From a virus, in the IMG/VR virus record IMGVR_UViG_3300027541_000009, positions 62,001 to 126,000 of that record: a stretch of 64,000 nt of DNA. One strand, 5' to 3'. Made by a program: the position numbers and the translations under genes. Shown in pieces: positions 9,358 through 18,307 of this stretch. A model generated the notes under the pieces. It was given only the letters and a program-made list of their open reading frames with translations, did not search any database and was not told the DNA's origin. How positions within the stretch are numbered: the stretch's first letter is position 1; every line of letters begins with the position of its first letter.

Positions 9358-9918
9358 ATGTCTGCGTTTAAAATTGTACAAAATTTACCTACTTTGAGTG
9401 TTGCAGGAACTGGAATAGTGACTTCAACTCCTATTGCACTTAAATCCGGTTATTTGCGTATTGTACCAGAACAAAATACTTATATTGAATTAGGTACAAC
9501 ACCAGTAGTTAACACCTCAACTTCAATATGGATTCCTGCAAATGGTGAATTAATCTTAAAAGAAACTGTAAGATCACAACCAACTGTAGGAATACAAACA
9601 GGAGCAACTACAACAATTACAGTACCATCTGGAACTGGATGTGCATTTGAAGTTGGTGATTATGTATCACTATCTGGAATTTCTCCCGCAGGAATTAATA
9701 CTAATTTTGCACGAGTTTCCAATATTGATCAATCTACATCATATGATAGCCCACATCAAACCAAAATGGTTTTGAGTTGGGATACATCATCACAAGGTCC
9801 TGTTACTGTACCTACAGGTGAAGTTAGAAAAGTAACCAAAGTTGCTGCCTATAATGACAGTGGTTCCTCTTCAAAAATTCATATTACAGAAGTACAAGTC
9901 GTATCTAATTTCAGCTAA
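9358..9918 (+). CDS. Unrecognised beta-rich protein in head cluster
   Basis: 186 residues, rich in Thr, Ser, Val and Gly with few charged residues, predicted mostly beta strand; no signal peptide, membrane helix or catalytic motif. Its stop overlaps the gp21 start (TAATG), so it is co-translated with the protease and is expressed late. Location and composition suggest a small virion protein, for example a head decoration or fibre component, but this is inference. Confidence 0.7.
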   Translation: MSAFKIVQNLPTLSVAGTGIVTSTPIALKSGYLRIVPEQNTYIELGTTPVVNTSTSIWIPANGELILKETVRSQPTVGIQTGATTTITVPSGTGCAFEVGDYVSLSGISPAGINTNFARVSNIDQSTSYDSPHQTKMVLSWDTSSQGPVTVPTGEVRKVTKVAAYNDSGSSSKIHITEVQVVSNFS

Positions 9919-10571
9919 TGAAACTAATCACAGAAGAAATTGAACAGGTAGAAGTTATCGTTGAAGAAATCAACGGTAAAAAATCTCTCTACATTGAAGG
10001 AATATTTTTACAAGGAAATATTGCAAATAGAAATAGAAGAATGTATCCAATGGACACCCTGAGAAAAGGGGTTAATTTGTATACTGAAAATTATTTAAGC
10101 AAAGGTAGAGCAGTAGGTGAACTTGGTCACCCATCTGGACCAACTATCAATTTAGATAGAGTTTCTCACAATATTATTTCACTAAAAGAAAGTGGTAATA
10201 ATTTCATAGGCAAAGCTAAAATTTTAACTTCCTTACCAATGGGTAAAATTGCAGCAGGTCTTTATGAAGAAGGTGTAAAACTTGGAGTTTCTTCTCGTGG
10301 TGTTGGTACGTTAGTCCAAACCAATGAGGGTTACAGTAAAGTAAGTGAAGATTTCATGCTTTCTACTGCTGCTGACATTGTGCACGATCCATCTGCACCT
10401 GAAGCTTTTGTAAATGGAATCATGGAAGGTGTTAGTTGGTTATATGATTCTAAAAAACAAATTTGGATTTCTGAAAATATTAAAAATAAGATTGAAAATG
10501 ATGTAGTTTCTAGAAGATTAACTGAAGAAAGAAAATTACAACATTTTGAAAATTATTTAAAACTCATATAA
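9918..10571 (+). CDS. gp21: Prohead core protease gp21
   Basis: 217 residues, as in T4 (212). It has the conserved motifs of the T4-type prohead serine protease: GELGHPSG with the candidate catalytic His (about 71), a second His in RVSHNI (about 84), and GVSSRGVG with the candidate nucleophile Ser (about 125). gp21 is a scaffold component that, after shell assembly, cleaves gp23, gp22, gp67 and internal proteins at (I/L)-x-E sites. This matters for the large proteins further along the window that carry such sites. The start overlaps the upstream gene. Confidence 0.97.
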   Translation: MKLITEEIEQVEVIVEEINGKKSLYIEGIFLQGNIANRNRRMYPMDTLRKGVNLYTENYLSKGRAVGELGHPSGPTINLDRVSHNIISLKESGNNFIGKAKILTSLPMGKIAAGLYEEGVKLGVSSRGVGTLVQTNEGYSKVSEDFMLSTAADIVHDPSAPEAFVNGIMEGVSWLYDSKKQIWISENIKNKIENDVVSRRLTEERKLQHFENYLKLI

Positions 10572-10582
10572 AAACTCAACAT

Positions 10583-10590
10583 TATAAATA
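10583..10590 (+). promoter_or_regulatory. Late promoter of gp22
   Basis: Exact TATAAATA, 39 bases before the gp22 ATG. Confidence 0.75.
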
Positions 10591-10629
10591 AATACAGAAT
10601 AAAACAATAAGGTTATTCGGAGAGTTCAA

Positions 10630-11856
10630 ATGTCTCGTGGTAAAAACTTACAAGAAATGGAAGTAGGCACTAAGCAATCCAAAACTGCTGTCAATGCTGG
10701 TGCAAAGGCAGGAGACCCAATGGCAAAGTTAACTACAGGTATTCCTGATGGTCAAACAGCTGGATGGGAAGATTTGGGAGGTCCTACCCCAGAAAATAGT
10801 CGTCCTGATGATGATAGTAATAAATTGAAAGATCCTGCTGCAATCCTTCAGCAAGTAAGAGACGTAGTAAATCGTGGTGCTAAAGCAGCCGATCCTATGA
10901 AACATCTTGCAAAAGGTGCAGTTAAAGAAGAGGAAGAATTAGATGATGAAGATCTGATCGATGAAGACTTGGAAGACGAAGTAGTTGAAGAAGCTGCAGA
11001 GTCTGAAGATGAAGAAAAATCTTCTAAGAAAAAGTCTAAGAAAAAAGACGAAGAAGAAGATGAGGATGAAGAGGACGAGGATGAAGAAGACGAGTCCATG
11101 AAGGAGCAAATCGAAGAAATCGAGACTCAGATTGAAGAAGATGTAGAGGCACTCCTTTCAGGTGAAGAACTTTCCGAAGAATTTAAATTCAAGGCAAAGA
11201 CTGTTTTTGAAGCAGCACTAAATGCCAGAACTGAGCAAATTGAAGAAGCAATCGTACAAAAGTACGAACAGCAACTTTCAGAAGAAGTTGAAGCAATTGC
11301 TGAATCTTTAACTGAAAGAGTAGATTCCTATCTTGAGTATGTTGCTCAAGAATGGTTGGAAGAGAATGCAATTGCTCTAGAGCAAGGTCTCAGAGCAGAA
11401 ATGACAGAGAGCTTCCTCAATAATCTCAAGCAACTTTTTGAAGATCATTATGTAACTATCCCTGAAGAAAGATATGATGTACTTGAGAGCATGGTAGAAA
11501 AACTTGATGATATGGAGACTAAACTCAACGAGCAAATTGAAAGAAATATTGCTCTAAACAAAAGACTAGCAGAGTCAGTTACCGATGTAATCTTTGGTGA
11601 AGTTTCTGAGGGTCTTGCACTTTCTCAGAAAGATAAGCTTGCTTCTCTTGCGGAAAATGTTGAGTTTGATGGTGAGGAAGAATATCGTGAGAAACTAGTA
11701 ACATTGAGGGAATCTTATTTCCCATCTACTACTGGTACTCCAAGAAACACCCAAGATTATCTAGTAGAAGAAACTACTGAGACTATGCAATATCAGTCAA
11801 CCAGTAGAACTATGGATGCATACTTAAATGCACTTGGAAAGGTTTCTAGAAAGTGA
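10630..11856 (+). CDS. gp22: Prohead scaffolding core protein gp22
   Basis: 408 residues. The N-terminal 90 residues are lower in charge; residues about 95-160 are an extreme Asp/Glu/Lys run interrupted by SSKKKSKKK; the rest is long helical and acidic (EEIETQIEEDVEALLSG and following), the typical gp22 scaffold helix. T4 gp22 (269) forms the core around which gp23 polymerises and is degraded by gp21 before packaging; this version is longer by its acidic N-terminal region. AGAG lies upstream of the ATG. gp23 follows after 54 bases. Confidence 0.95.
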   Translation: MSRGKNLQEMEVGTKQSKTAVNAGAKAGDPMAKLTTGIPDGQTAGWEDLGGPTPENSRPDDDSNKLKDPAAILQQVRDVVNRGAKAADPMKHLAKGAVKEEEELDDEDLIDEDLEDEVVEEAAESEDEEKSSKKKSKKKDEEEDEDEEDEDEEDESMKEQIEEIETQIEEDVEALLSGEELSEEFKFKAKTVFEAALNARTEQIEEAIVQKYEQQLSEEVEAIAESLTERVDSYLEYVAQEWLEENAIALEQGLRAEMTESFLNNLKQLFEDHYVTIPEERYDVLESMVEKLDDMETKLNEQIERNIALNKRLAESVTDVIFGEVSEGLALSQKDKLASLAENVEFDGEEEYREKLVTLRESYFPSTTGTPRNTQDYLVEETTETMQYQSTSRTMDAYLNALGKVSRK

Positions 11857-11910
11857 ATTTTAGATAATAAAAATCAAACAAAAAACAATTTTACACAGAG
11901 GTAAATTCAA

Positions 11911-13320
11911 ATGCAAATGTTCAATGCAGAACAGCTGCAGGAAAAGTGGGCACCACTCCTTGACTACAATGGTCTTAATGAAATCAAAGATCCACATCGT
12001 AGAGCGGTAACTGCTATCCTGTTAGAGAACCAAGAAAAAGCTCTTAGAGAAGAGAGAGAATTTCTTACAGAAGCAACCCCAACCATGAACACTGATCCCG
12101 CAGGATCAGGTGCAGCAGGTTTCAGCTACGGTGCTTCCGCAGCAGGTCCAGTAGCAGGTTTCGACCCAGTTCTGATCTCACTGATCAGACGTTCAATGCC
12201 TAACCTTGTTGCATATGACCTAGCAGGTGTTCAACCAATGAACGGTCCTGTAAGTCTCATTTTCGCAATGAGATCACGTTATACCAACCCACAAGGTAAT
12301 GAAACATTCTACAATGAAGTAGATACCACCTTCTCTGGTCAGAATGCTGGCAGAAACAATGACAATGGTTGGACTAACGGTAACGTTGGTTTCGGAACCA
12401 CTGCACAGGTTGGTTCAAACCCAGGTCTTCTCAACCCAACTTCTGCACCTCTCGGTGAGTACAATGTTGGTCAGGCAATGAGCACTTCTGAGGCAGAAAG
12501 TCTCGGTAATGATCTCAATGATGCTGGCACCTTCTTCAACGAGATGGCACTTAGCATCGAGCGTGTATCCGTTACTGCTAAGTCTCGTGCTCTGAAAGCA
12601 GAATACAGTCTTGAGCTTGCTCAGGATCTGAAGGCAATTCACGGTCTGAATGCTGAGGCTGAACTTGCAAACATTCTCTCAACTGAGATTCTTGCTGAGA
12701 TCAACCGTGAAGTTATTCGTACCATCTACATGATTGCAGAACCTGGTGCACAAAATAACGTTGCAACTCCTGGTATCTTTGACCTTGATGTTGACTCCAA
12801 CGGTCGTTGGTCAGTTGAGAAGTTCAAAGGTCTTATTTTCCAAATGGAAAGAGATGCCAACCTGATTGCACAAAGAACTCGTAGAGGTAAGGGGAACATG
12901 ATTCTCTGCTCTGCAGACGTTGCTTCAGCACTGTCTCACGCAGGAATCCTGGATTACACCCCAGCACTCAACGCAAACCTCCAGGTAGATGACACCGGTA
13001 ATACTTTTGCAGGTGTTCTCCAAGGTAAGTATAAGGTTTATATCGACCCATATTCTGCAAACAATAGCAACACCCAGTTCTATGTTGCTGGTTACAAGGG
13101 AACCTCACCTTACGATGCAGGTCTCTTCTATTGCCCATATGTTCCTCTCCAAATGGTTCGTGCCGTTGGTGAGCAGTCCTTCCAACCAAAAATTGGATTT
13201 AAGACTCGTTATGGCATGGTTGCTAACCCATTTGCTGAAGGTCTTAACCAAGGTCTTGGAAGACTCCAGAGAAACTCCAACACCTACTACAAGAGAACTC
13301 TTGTTAAGAACCTCATGTGA
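11911..13320 (+). CDS. gp23: Major capsid protein gp23
   Basis: 469 residues (T4 521). FLTEATPTMN at residues 51-60 matches the T4 maturation site (FLAEA), so gp21 is predicted to cut after Glu54. Conserved HK97-fold segments include ISLIRRSMPNLVAYDLAGVQ (about 90-109), SVTAKSRALKAEYSLELAQD and GFKTRYGMVANPF near the C-terminus. Codon use is visibly different from its neighbours, with many C-ending codons (AAC, ACC, CTC, TCC), as expected of the most strongly expressed gene. No gp24 vertex gene follows, as usual in cyanophages. An intrinsic terminator lies 21 bases after the stop. Confidence 0.98.
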   Translation: MQMFNAEQLQEKWAPLLDYNGLNEIKDPHRRAVTAILLENQEKALREEREFLTEATPTMNTDPAGSGAAGFSYGASAAGPVAGFDPVLISLIRRSMPNLVAYDLAGVQPMNGPVSLIFAMRSRYTNPQGNETFYNEVDTTFSGQNAGRNNDNGWTNGNVGFGTTAQVGSNPGLLNPTSAPLGEYNVGQAMSTSEAESLGNDLNDAGTFFNEMALSIERVSVTAKSRALKAEYSLELAQDLKAIHGLNAEAELANILSTEILAEINREVIRTIYMIAEPGAQNNVATPGIFDLDVDSNGRWSVEKFKGLIFQMERDANLIAQRTRRGKGNMILCSADVASALSHAGILDYTPALNANLQVDDTGNTFAGVLQGKYKVYIDPYSANNSNTQFYVAGYKGTSPYDAGLFYCPYVPLQMVRAVGEQSFQPKIGFKTRYGMVANPFAEGLNQGLGRLQRNSNTYYKRTLVKNLM

Positions 13321-13341
13321 TCCATTCACATTAAGTTCACT

Positions 13342-13365
13342 GGACCCCTCAGGGGGTCCTTTTTT
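13342..13365 (+). terminator. Intrinsic terminator after gp23
   Basis: 7-bp GC-rich stem GGACCCC/GGGGTCC with a 4-base loop followed by six T. Confidence 0.92.
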
Positions 13366-13371
13366 ATTGGA

Positions 13372-13379
13372 AATAAATA
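13372..13379 (+). promoter_or_regulatory. Late promoter after the gp23 terminator
   Basis: AATAAATA, one mismatch from the late box, 6 bases after the terminator T-run and 26 bases before the ATG at 13406. Confidence 0.5.
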
Positions 13380-13405
13380 TATTGTATGAATATTTTTTCA
13401 ATAAA

Positions 13406-13954
13406 ATGTCACAAAATCCTTGGAAAAATCAAATCAATAATAAAAGTTTTTTATCTCCAACGGGATTTAAATTTTCTTTAGTTAAAAAACCAAAAATTGA
13501 TTTTTTTTGTAATGAAATTTCAATTCCTGGTATTAATTTGGGAGTTGCAGTCCAGTCATCATATTTAAAACAAATTCCAGTTCCTGGTGATGTATTAACT
13601 TATGATGATTTAACTCTTCGTTTTAATGTAGATGAAGATATGGAAAATTATCTTGAAGTTTATAATTGGTTAATTCAATTTGGTTTCCCAAGTAGTCTAG
13701 AGCAATATCAACAACTTCTAAATGAAGACGAGAATAGCAAAGGCAAGCAAACTGCTATTTCAGGTATGTCAGATGGAAGTTTAGTAATTTATAATAGTAA
13801 CTACAATCCTAATATAAGAATTGATTTTAAAGATTTATTTCCAGTATCTCTTAGCACGATACAATTTAATTCACAAGTAAATGATATCCAATACGTGACA
13901 GCACAAGCAACTTTCAAGTATACTATCTACAATATTGTCAAACTTAATTCATGA
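13406..13954 (+). CDS. gp3: Tail completion / tube-fold protein, gp3-like
   Basis: 182 residues from ATG 13406; the frame is open further upstream but only within gp23 and its terminator. The pattern SPTGFKFSL, FFCNEISIPGINLG, IPVPGDVLTYDDLTLRFNVD and a helix ENYLEVYNWLIQFG parallels the gp19 tube fold. In T4-like cyanophages the gene between gp23 and uvsY is annotated gp3, the tail completion and sheath stabiliser protein; I follow that on position and fold pattern. A second tube-fold protein such as an adaptor is the alternative. The last four bases overlap the uvsY start (ATGA). Confidence 0.6.
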   Translation: MSQNPWKNQINNKSFLSPTGFKFSLVKKPKIDFFCNEISIPGINLGVAVQSSYLKQIPVPGDVLTYDDLTLRFNVDEDMENYLEVYNWLIQFGFPSSLEQYQQLLNEDENSKGKQTAISGMSDGSLVIYNSNYNPNIRIDFKDLFPVSLSTIQFNSQVNDIQYVTAQATFKYTIYNIVKLNS

Positions 13955-14379
13955 ATATCAATGAAATTGAAGATCTTTGGGAAAAAGATTCTCAAATAGA
14001 TCCCGATAATTTACATCTAGAAAGTATTAAAATTCCCAATCTACACTCCAAATATTATAAAATTTATAATAATATTTCACTTTTAAAAAAAATAGAAGAA
14101 AACAAGTACTTAGAAATTCAAAAAGAAAAATGGTTATATTACTCAGGAAAGGCAAGTCCTGAAGTGTACAAGGAAAACCCTTTCGATCATAGAGTAATTA
14201 AACAAGACCTAGATAAGTATATGAGTTCAGATCAAGATATTATAAAGTCTGCAACTAAAATAGATTATTATAATTTAATGTTAAAATATCTGGAAAGTAT
14301 TTTAAAAAATATTGAAAATAGAACTTTTGTAATTAAAAACAGTATTGAATGGTCTAAATTTACTGCAGGATATAGTTAA
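13951..14379 (+). CDS. uvsY: Recombination mediator UvsY
   Basis: 142 residues, nearly the T4 UvsY length (137). Shared blocks: LHSKYYKIYNNISLLKK, KEKWLYYSGKASPEVY (T4 ARLDYYSGRGDGDEF), DKYMSSDQDIIKSATKIDYY (T4 VLAADKDVLKVDTSLQYW) and the C-terminal FVIKNSIEWSKFTAG (T4 FAIKHIQDMRAFEAG). UvsY hexamers load the recombinase UvsX (27522-28532) onto gp32-covered single strands. It is translationally coupled to the gene before and followed after 1 base by uvsW, matching the functional pairing in recombination-dependent replication. Confidence 0.93.
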   Translation: MNINEIEDLWEKDSQIDPDNLHLESIKIPNLHSKYYKIYNNISLLKKIEENKYLEIQKEKWLYYSGKASPEVYKENPFDHRVIKQDLDKYMSSDQDIIKSATKIDYYNLMLKYLESILKNIENRTFVIKNSIEWSKFTAGYS

Positions 14380-14380
14380 C

Positions 14381-15856
14381 ATGAAATCTGATGTTGTTAT
14401 TAAAAAGAAAAATGAAGTCTATCTAAAGTTAGAATGTGAACCTCACGTTTTATATGATCTATCCCCATATTTTGCATTTGAAGTTCCCAATGCAAAATTT
14501 ATGAGAGGTAATAAGTATAAAAATTGGAATGGTCAAATTCATCTACTAAACGTACACAGTAAAGAAATTTATGTAGGACTTTTAGATAAATTAATAGAAA
14601 AAATAAAATTACATGATTATACTTACGAATTTGAGAATAGTAAGTACTATGGACTTCCATATGAAGAGAACGAGATGATTTCATATGAAGGTGTTAAATC
14701 TTATATGAAAAAGATTATCTCGTCAAAATATGAACCTAGAGATTATCAAATTCAAGCAGTAACAGACGCATTAAAAAATAATAGGAAGTTATTAGTATCA
14801 CCAACTTCCTCTGGTAAATCTATGATGATTTATTCATTGGTAAGATACTATACTGAAAAAAATATGAAAACTTTATTGATTGTTCCTACTACTTCTTTAG
14901 TTGAACAAATGAGTAAAGATTTTGAAGACTATGGTTGGGACACTCAAAACTATGTGCATAAAATTTATGCAGGTCGTGCTAAAAATACAGATAAAAAAGT
15001 TACTATTTCGACATACCAAAGTTTATATGATTTGGAGAAATCTTATTTTGAAAATTTTGATGTAGTAATTGTAGATGAAGCACATACTGCAAAAAGTAAA
15101 TCTATAACAGATATTTTGCACAAAATGCATGGTGCTAAGTATCGTTTTGGATTTACTGGTACAACTAATCCAGAAAAAGTAAACATTTGGATTCTTGAAG
15201 GATTATTTGGTCCTGCATATAAAGTTATCCGTACTCAAGAATTGATGGATAAAGGAAATATTGCAAAACTTCAAATTAAAATTTTAATTCTTCAACATAA
15301 AGGTCAAAAATTTGAAACCTATGAAGATGAATTGCAATATTTAATTACACATGAAAAGAGAAATAATTTTATTAAAAATCTAGCATTAGATTTAAAAGGA
15401 AACACTTTGATTCTTTTTAGTAGAGTAGAAACCCACGGATCTGTTTTATTTGAATTAATAAATAATTCAGTCAAAGAAAATCAAAAAGTATTCTTTGTTT
15501 ATGGTGGTGTGGATACTGAACAAAGAGAAAAAATTAGAGAAATTACTGAACAAGAAAATAATGCAATTATCGTTGCATCTTATGGTGTATTCAGTACTGG
15601 AATATCAATAAAAAACTTACATAATTTAATTTTTGCAAGTCCAACTAAATCTAAAATTAGAAATCTCCAAAGCATTGGAAGGATTTTAAGAAAATCAAAT
15701 ACTAAAAATAAAGCAGTTTTGTATGATATTGCTGATGATATCACTTATCAGTCTAAAAAAAATTATACCTTAAATCATCTTATTGAAAGAATCAAAACCT
15801 ATAATGAAGAAAATTTTGTTTATGAATTACATAAAATTAATTTTAAGGAAAAATGA
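14381..15856 (+). CDS. uvsW: Recombination DNA/RNA helicase UvsW
   Basis: 491 residues from ATG 14381; an in-frame TTG at 14345 lies inside uvsY and is unlikely. An N-terminal substrate-binding domain (about 1-110) precedes a superfamily 2 helicase: Q/I region PRDYQIQAVTDAL, Walker A PTSSGKS (about 143), DEAH box VIVDEAH (about 232), motif III GFTGT, and motif VI QSIGRILRKS. In T4, UvsW branch-migrates recombination intermediates, unwinds R-loops and switches off origin-dependent replication. The stop overlaps the next start by four bases. Confidence 0.96.
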   Translation: MKSDVVIKKKNEVYLKLECEPHVLYDLSPYFAFEVPNAKFMRGNKYKNWNGQIHLLNVHSKEIYVGLLDKLIEKIKLHDYTYEFENSKYYGLPYEENEMISYEGVKSYMKKIISSKYEPRDYQIQAVTDALKNNRKLLVSPTSSGKSMMIYSLVRYYTEKNMKTLLIVPTTSLVEQMSKDFEDYGWDTQNYVHKIYAGRAKNTDKKVTISTYQSLYDLEKSYFENFDVVIVDEAHTAKSKSITDILHKMHGAKYRFGFTGTTNPEKVNIWILEGLFGPAYKVIRTQELMDKGNIAKLQIKILILQHKGQKFETYEDELQYLITHEKRNNFIKNLALDLKGNTLILFSRVETHGSVLFELINNSVKENQKVFFVYGGVDTEQREKIREITEQENNAIIVASYGVFSTGISIKNLHNLIFASPTKSKIRNLQSIGRILRKSNTKNKAVLYDIADDITYQSKKNYTLNHLIERIKTYNEENFVYELHKINFKEK

Positions 15857-16266
15857 AAGAAGAAGAATTTTATGCAATTATTAAATTAGTATCTGGTGAA
15901 GAAATCTTATCAAAGGTATGTCCTTTTGATGAAAATGATGATACAATGGTTGTGTTAGACAACCCTGTATTCATTGAAACTGCTTTTGTACCTAAACTCG
16001 GTGTTCCCATTGCTAAAATAAATCCTTGGTTAAGACTTTCTGAGGATACTATGTTTATAATGAGTTTAGATAAAATTATAACAATGACTGAATGTAAGGA
16101 TGTATCTTTAATTAAGATACATCAACGTTATGTTAGAGAACAAAATAAAGAAACTAATCTAACAACATTAACTCCTAATATGGGATATGTTTCTTCTATT
16201 TCAGATGCTAGGGTTTCCCTAGAGAAACTTTATAACTCGGAGACTTCAAACAGTAAATTCGAATGA
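15853..16266 (+). CDS. LSm/Sm-like small beta-barrel protein
   Basis: 137 residues. The N-terminal 80 residues look like an Sm fold: AIIKLVSGEEILSKV (Sm1-like strands), then INPWLRL and FIMSLDKIITMTE (Sm2-like); the C-terminal 45 residues are polar and variable. A second protein here (24735-25025) has the same ending pattern, FMISSDKILTIFD. LSm proteins bind RNA, but binding here is an inference from fold pattern only. The gene is translationally coupled to uvsW (ATGA) and followed by a 164-base gap holding promoter signals. Confidence 0.55.
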   Translation: MKEEEFYAIIKLVSGEEILSKVCPFDENDDTMVVLDNPVFIETAFVPKLGVPIAKINPWLRLSEDTMFIMSLDKIITMTECKDVSLIKIHQRYVREQNKETNLTTLTPNMGYVSSISDARVSLEKLYNSETSNSKFE

Positions 16267-16352
16267 TTTCCTAGAGTATCTTATAGTATTATTAATATAG
16301 TATTTTCCAAACTCAACAGAGTAATTATACCGGTATTCAGGTATAGTGTCAA

Positions 16353-16366
16353 GGGTATAAATACCC
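16353..16366 (+). promoter_or_regulatory. Late box inside a perfect palindrome
   Basis: The 14-base palindrome GGGTATAAATACCC contains an exact TATAAATA (16356-16363), 67 bases before gp55. A late box here would place gp55 and the recombination genes under their own late sigma factor. The perfect symmetry is unusual. Confidence 0.5.
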
Positions 16367-16379
16367 ATATTTTAAAAAA

Positions 16380-16409
16380 TTGACTTATTAATTATTTTGA
16401 GATTAAAAT
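16380..16409 (+). promoter_or_regulatory. Sigma70-type promoter of the gp55-gp47-gp46 operon
   Basis: TTGACT (16380-16385), 18-base spacer, TAAAAT (16404-16409). The predicted start of transcription lies just upstream of the gp55 ATG at 16431. Confidence 0.6.
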
Positions 16410-16430
16410 CATAAAAAAATAAAATACAAC

Positions 16431-16910
16431 ATGTTAAATCAGGTTATGAATAAAAAACAAAAAAATGTCCACTATGTAAACAATAAAGATTTCCATGATG
16501 CACTCATTGCTTACAAAAGGAAGGTAGACATTGCTAAAGAAAATGGACAACCGAAACCAAGAATACCAAATTATCTTGGAGATTGCTTTTTAAAAATTGC
16601 AACCCACCTTTCATATCGTCCAAATTTCGTAAATTATATGTATCGTGATGATATGATTTCAGATGGAGTTGAAAATTGTGTTCAATATATTCATAATTTT
16701 GACGTAACTCGTAGTAATCCTTTTGCATATTTTACTCAAATAGTTTACTACGCATTTCTTCGTAGGATTGGTAGAGAAAAGAAGCAAGTGGAAATAAAAG
16801 AAAAAATTCTAGAAAGAACTTCTTTTGATGAAGTTTTCACAGCAGATGAACATTACAGCAGTTCAGATTATAATTCTATTAAAGATGCTGTTTATTCTAA
16901 GTATTATTGA
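16431..16910 (+). CDS. gp55: Late sigma factor gp55
   Basis: 159 residues. The core IPNYLGDCFLKIATHLSYRP followed by YRDDMISDGVENCVQYIHNF and NPFAYFTQIVYYAFLRRI is the sigma region 2 homology of T4 gp55. Together with the clamp gp45 (20511-21179) and the coactivator gp33, gp55 directs host RNA polymerase to TATAAATA late boxes, many of which occur in this window. An alternative start is the ATG at 16446. The C-terminal tail DYNSIKDAVYSKYY would hold the clamp-binding hydrophobic element. Confidence 0.95.
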   Translation: MLNQVMNKKQKNVHYVNNKDFHDALIAYKRKVDIAKENGQPKPRIPNYLGDCFLKIATHLSYRPNFVNYMYRDDMISDGVENCVQYIHNFDVTRSNPFAYFTQIVYYAFLRRIGREKKQVEIKEKILERTSFDEVFTADEHYSSSDYNSIKDAVYSKYY

Positions 16911-16933
16911 TTTTGATTTAATTTATAAAAATA

Positions 16934-17983
16934 ATGAAAGTAGCAGTAATTACGGACACTCACTTTTGCTTTAAAAAATCTAGCAAAGTATATCATGATT
17001 ATTTTGAACGATTTTATAGTAATGTGTTTTTCCCTACTCTAGAAGACCGTAAGATCACCCATGTCATTCATATGGGGGATGCTTTTGATAATCGTAGAGG
17101 AGTCGATTACTGGGGACTAGAGTGGGCACAGAGAGTAGTTTATAATAAATTTAGAGACTTAAGTATTGAAGTCTATCAAATCATGGGAAATCATGATGCA
17201 TACCACAAGAATACTAACACTATAAATTCAGTTGAAACTCTTTTGTATCATTATGATAATATAATTCCAATAACAGATCCTAAAGAATATAATATTGGTG
17301 GACTGGACTGTTTGATGCTTCCATGGATTTGTAAAGATAATGAGCAGAGAACATTTGAACTAATTCAAAATACAAAAGCAAAAGTTGTTTTTGGTCATTT
17401 GGAACTTCAAGGATTTTCCTTATTCCCAGGACACCCTCAAACTCATGGTATGAGTGTGGAAAAATTTGAAAAATTTGATAGAGTATATTCTGGTCATTAT
17501 CATACTCGCAGTAACGATGGAAAAATATTTTATCTGGGAAATCCATATCAGATGTTCTGGTCAGATGTGAATGATAAAAGAGGATTTAGTATTTTTGATA
17601 CAGAAACTTATGAGATAGAATTTATAGAAAATCCATATTACATGTATGAAAAAATCTATTATTCTGATCTTGATTATAAAAAATTTGACTTTTCTACTTT
17701 AGAAAATAAAAATGTAAAAGTTTTAGTGCAACAAAGAACTAATCAACTTCAATATGAAAAATTCATTTCAGAAATTTTAAAAAGAAATATTGTAGATCTT
17801 AAAATATCTGAAACTGTTGATTTGGAATCTGAACGTGTGGATATCATCAATATTGATTCCGAGGATACTTTGAGTATTCTTAATAAATATATCGAAGATG
17901 CAGATTTTAACTTAAACAAAAATAAAGTTAAAAAAATATTGCAAGATGTTTATAAAGAGGCAATAGAATTAGAAATCGCATAA
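16934..17983 (+). CDS. gp47: Recombination endonuclease subunit gp47 (Mre11-like)
   Basis: 349 residues, as in T4 (339). Calcineurin-type phosphoesterase motifs in order: DTHFCFKK (metal I, residues 8-15), HMGDAFDNR (II), IMGNHDAYH (III), VFGHLELQG (IV) and YSGHYHTRS (V). gp47 forms the Mre11 part of the Mre11/Rad50-like complex with gp46, which resects double-strand ends and degrades host DNA. It is placed directly upstream of its partner, separated only by a DUF3110 gene. Confidence 0.97.
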   Translation: MKVAVITDTHFCFKKSSKVYHDYFERFYSNVFFPTLEDRKITHVIHMGDAFDNRRGVDYWGLEWAQRVVYNKFRDLSIEVYQIMGNHDAYHKNTNTINSVETLLYHYDNIIPITDPKEYNIGGLDCLMLPWICKDNEQRTFELIQNTKAKVVFGHLELQGFSLFPGHPQTHGMSVEKFEKFDRVYSGHYHTRSNDGKIFYLGNPYQMFWSDVNDKRGFSIFDTETYEIEFIENPYYMYEKIYYSDLDYKKFDFSTLENKNVKVLVQQRTNQLQYEKFISEILKRNIVDLKISETVDLESERVDIINIDSEDTLSILNKYIEDADFNLNKNKVKKILQDVYKEAIELEIA

Positions 17984-18022
17984 TATTTTTCATATGCACT
18001 TTTACAGATGGGGAACTAATGC

Positions 18023-18307
18023 ATGTATATAATTACAATTAGTGGTAAAAAGGATGAAGGTGCATATGCAGTAATTGATGAACATGGTGACAAAACCTTG
18101 TGTTTTTTTGAAGAAGAAGATGATGCAATTAGATATGCTGGATTATTGGAAGCAGATGATTATCCTGAAATGGAAGTAATAGAAGTAGAGGATGAACTTG
18201 CAATAAAGACGTGTGAAATGTATAATTACCACTACGTGGTTGTAAAACCTGATGATTTCGTGATCCCCCCAAAAGAAGATGCTCTGTATTCAGAAAATAA
18301 AATATAA
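18023..18307 (+). CDS. DUF3110 protein
   Basis: 94 residues: MYIITISGKKDEGAYAVIDE, then LCFFEEEDDAIRYAGLLEAD, YPEMEVIEVEDELAIKTCEM and YHYVVVKPDDFVIPP. This is the DUF3110 family, found mainly in cyanobacteria and their phages, which supports a cyanobacterial host. It is acidic with a ferredoxin-like alpha/beta pattern; function unknown. It sits between the two subunits of the gp46/gp47 nuclease, and its last 29 bases overlap the start of gp46, so the three are one operon. Confidence 0.85.
   Translation: MYIITISGKKDEGAYAVIDEHGDKTLCFFEEEDDAIRYAGLLEADDYPEMEVIEVEDELAIKTCEMYNYHYVVVKPDDFVIPPKEDALYSENKI

Noticed and set aside
10848-11099. Minus-strand open frame of 83 residues made almost only of Ser
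   Set aside because: It is the complement of the Asp/Glu codon run in gp22; no ribosome site and no family.
13105-13401. Minus-strand gene opposite the gp23 end
   Set aside because: Crosses the strong gp23 terminator and has no ribosome site; mirrors gp23 codons.
14345-14380. Earlier TTG start of uvsW
   Set aside because: Lies inside uvsY; ATG 14381 directly after the uvsY stop fits the family N-terminus better.
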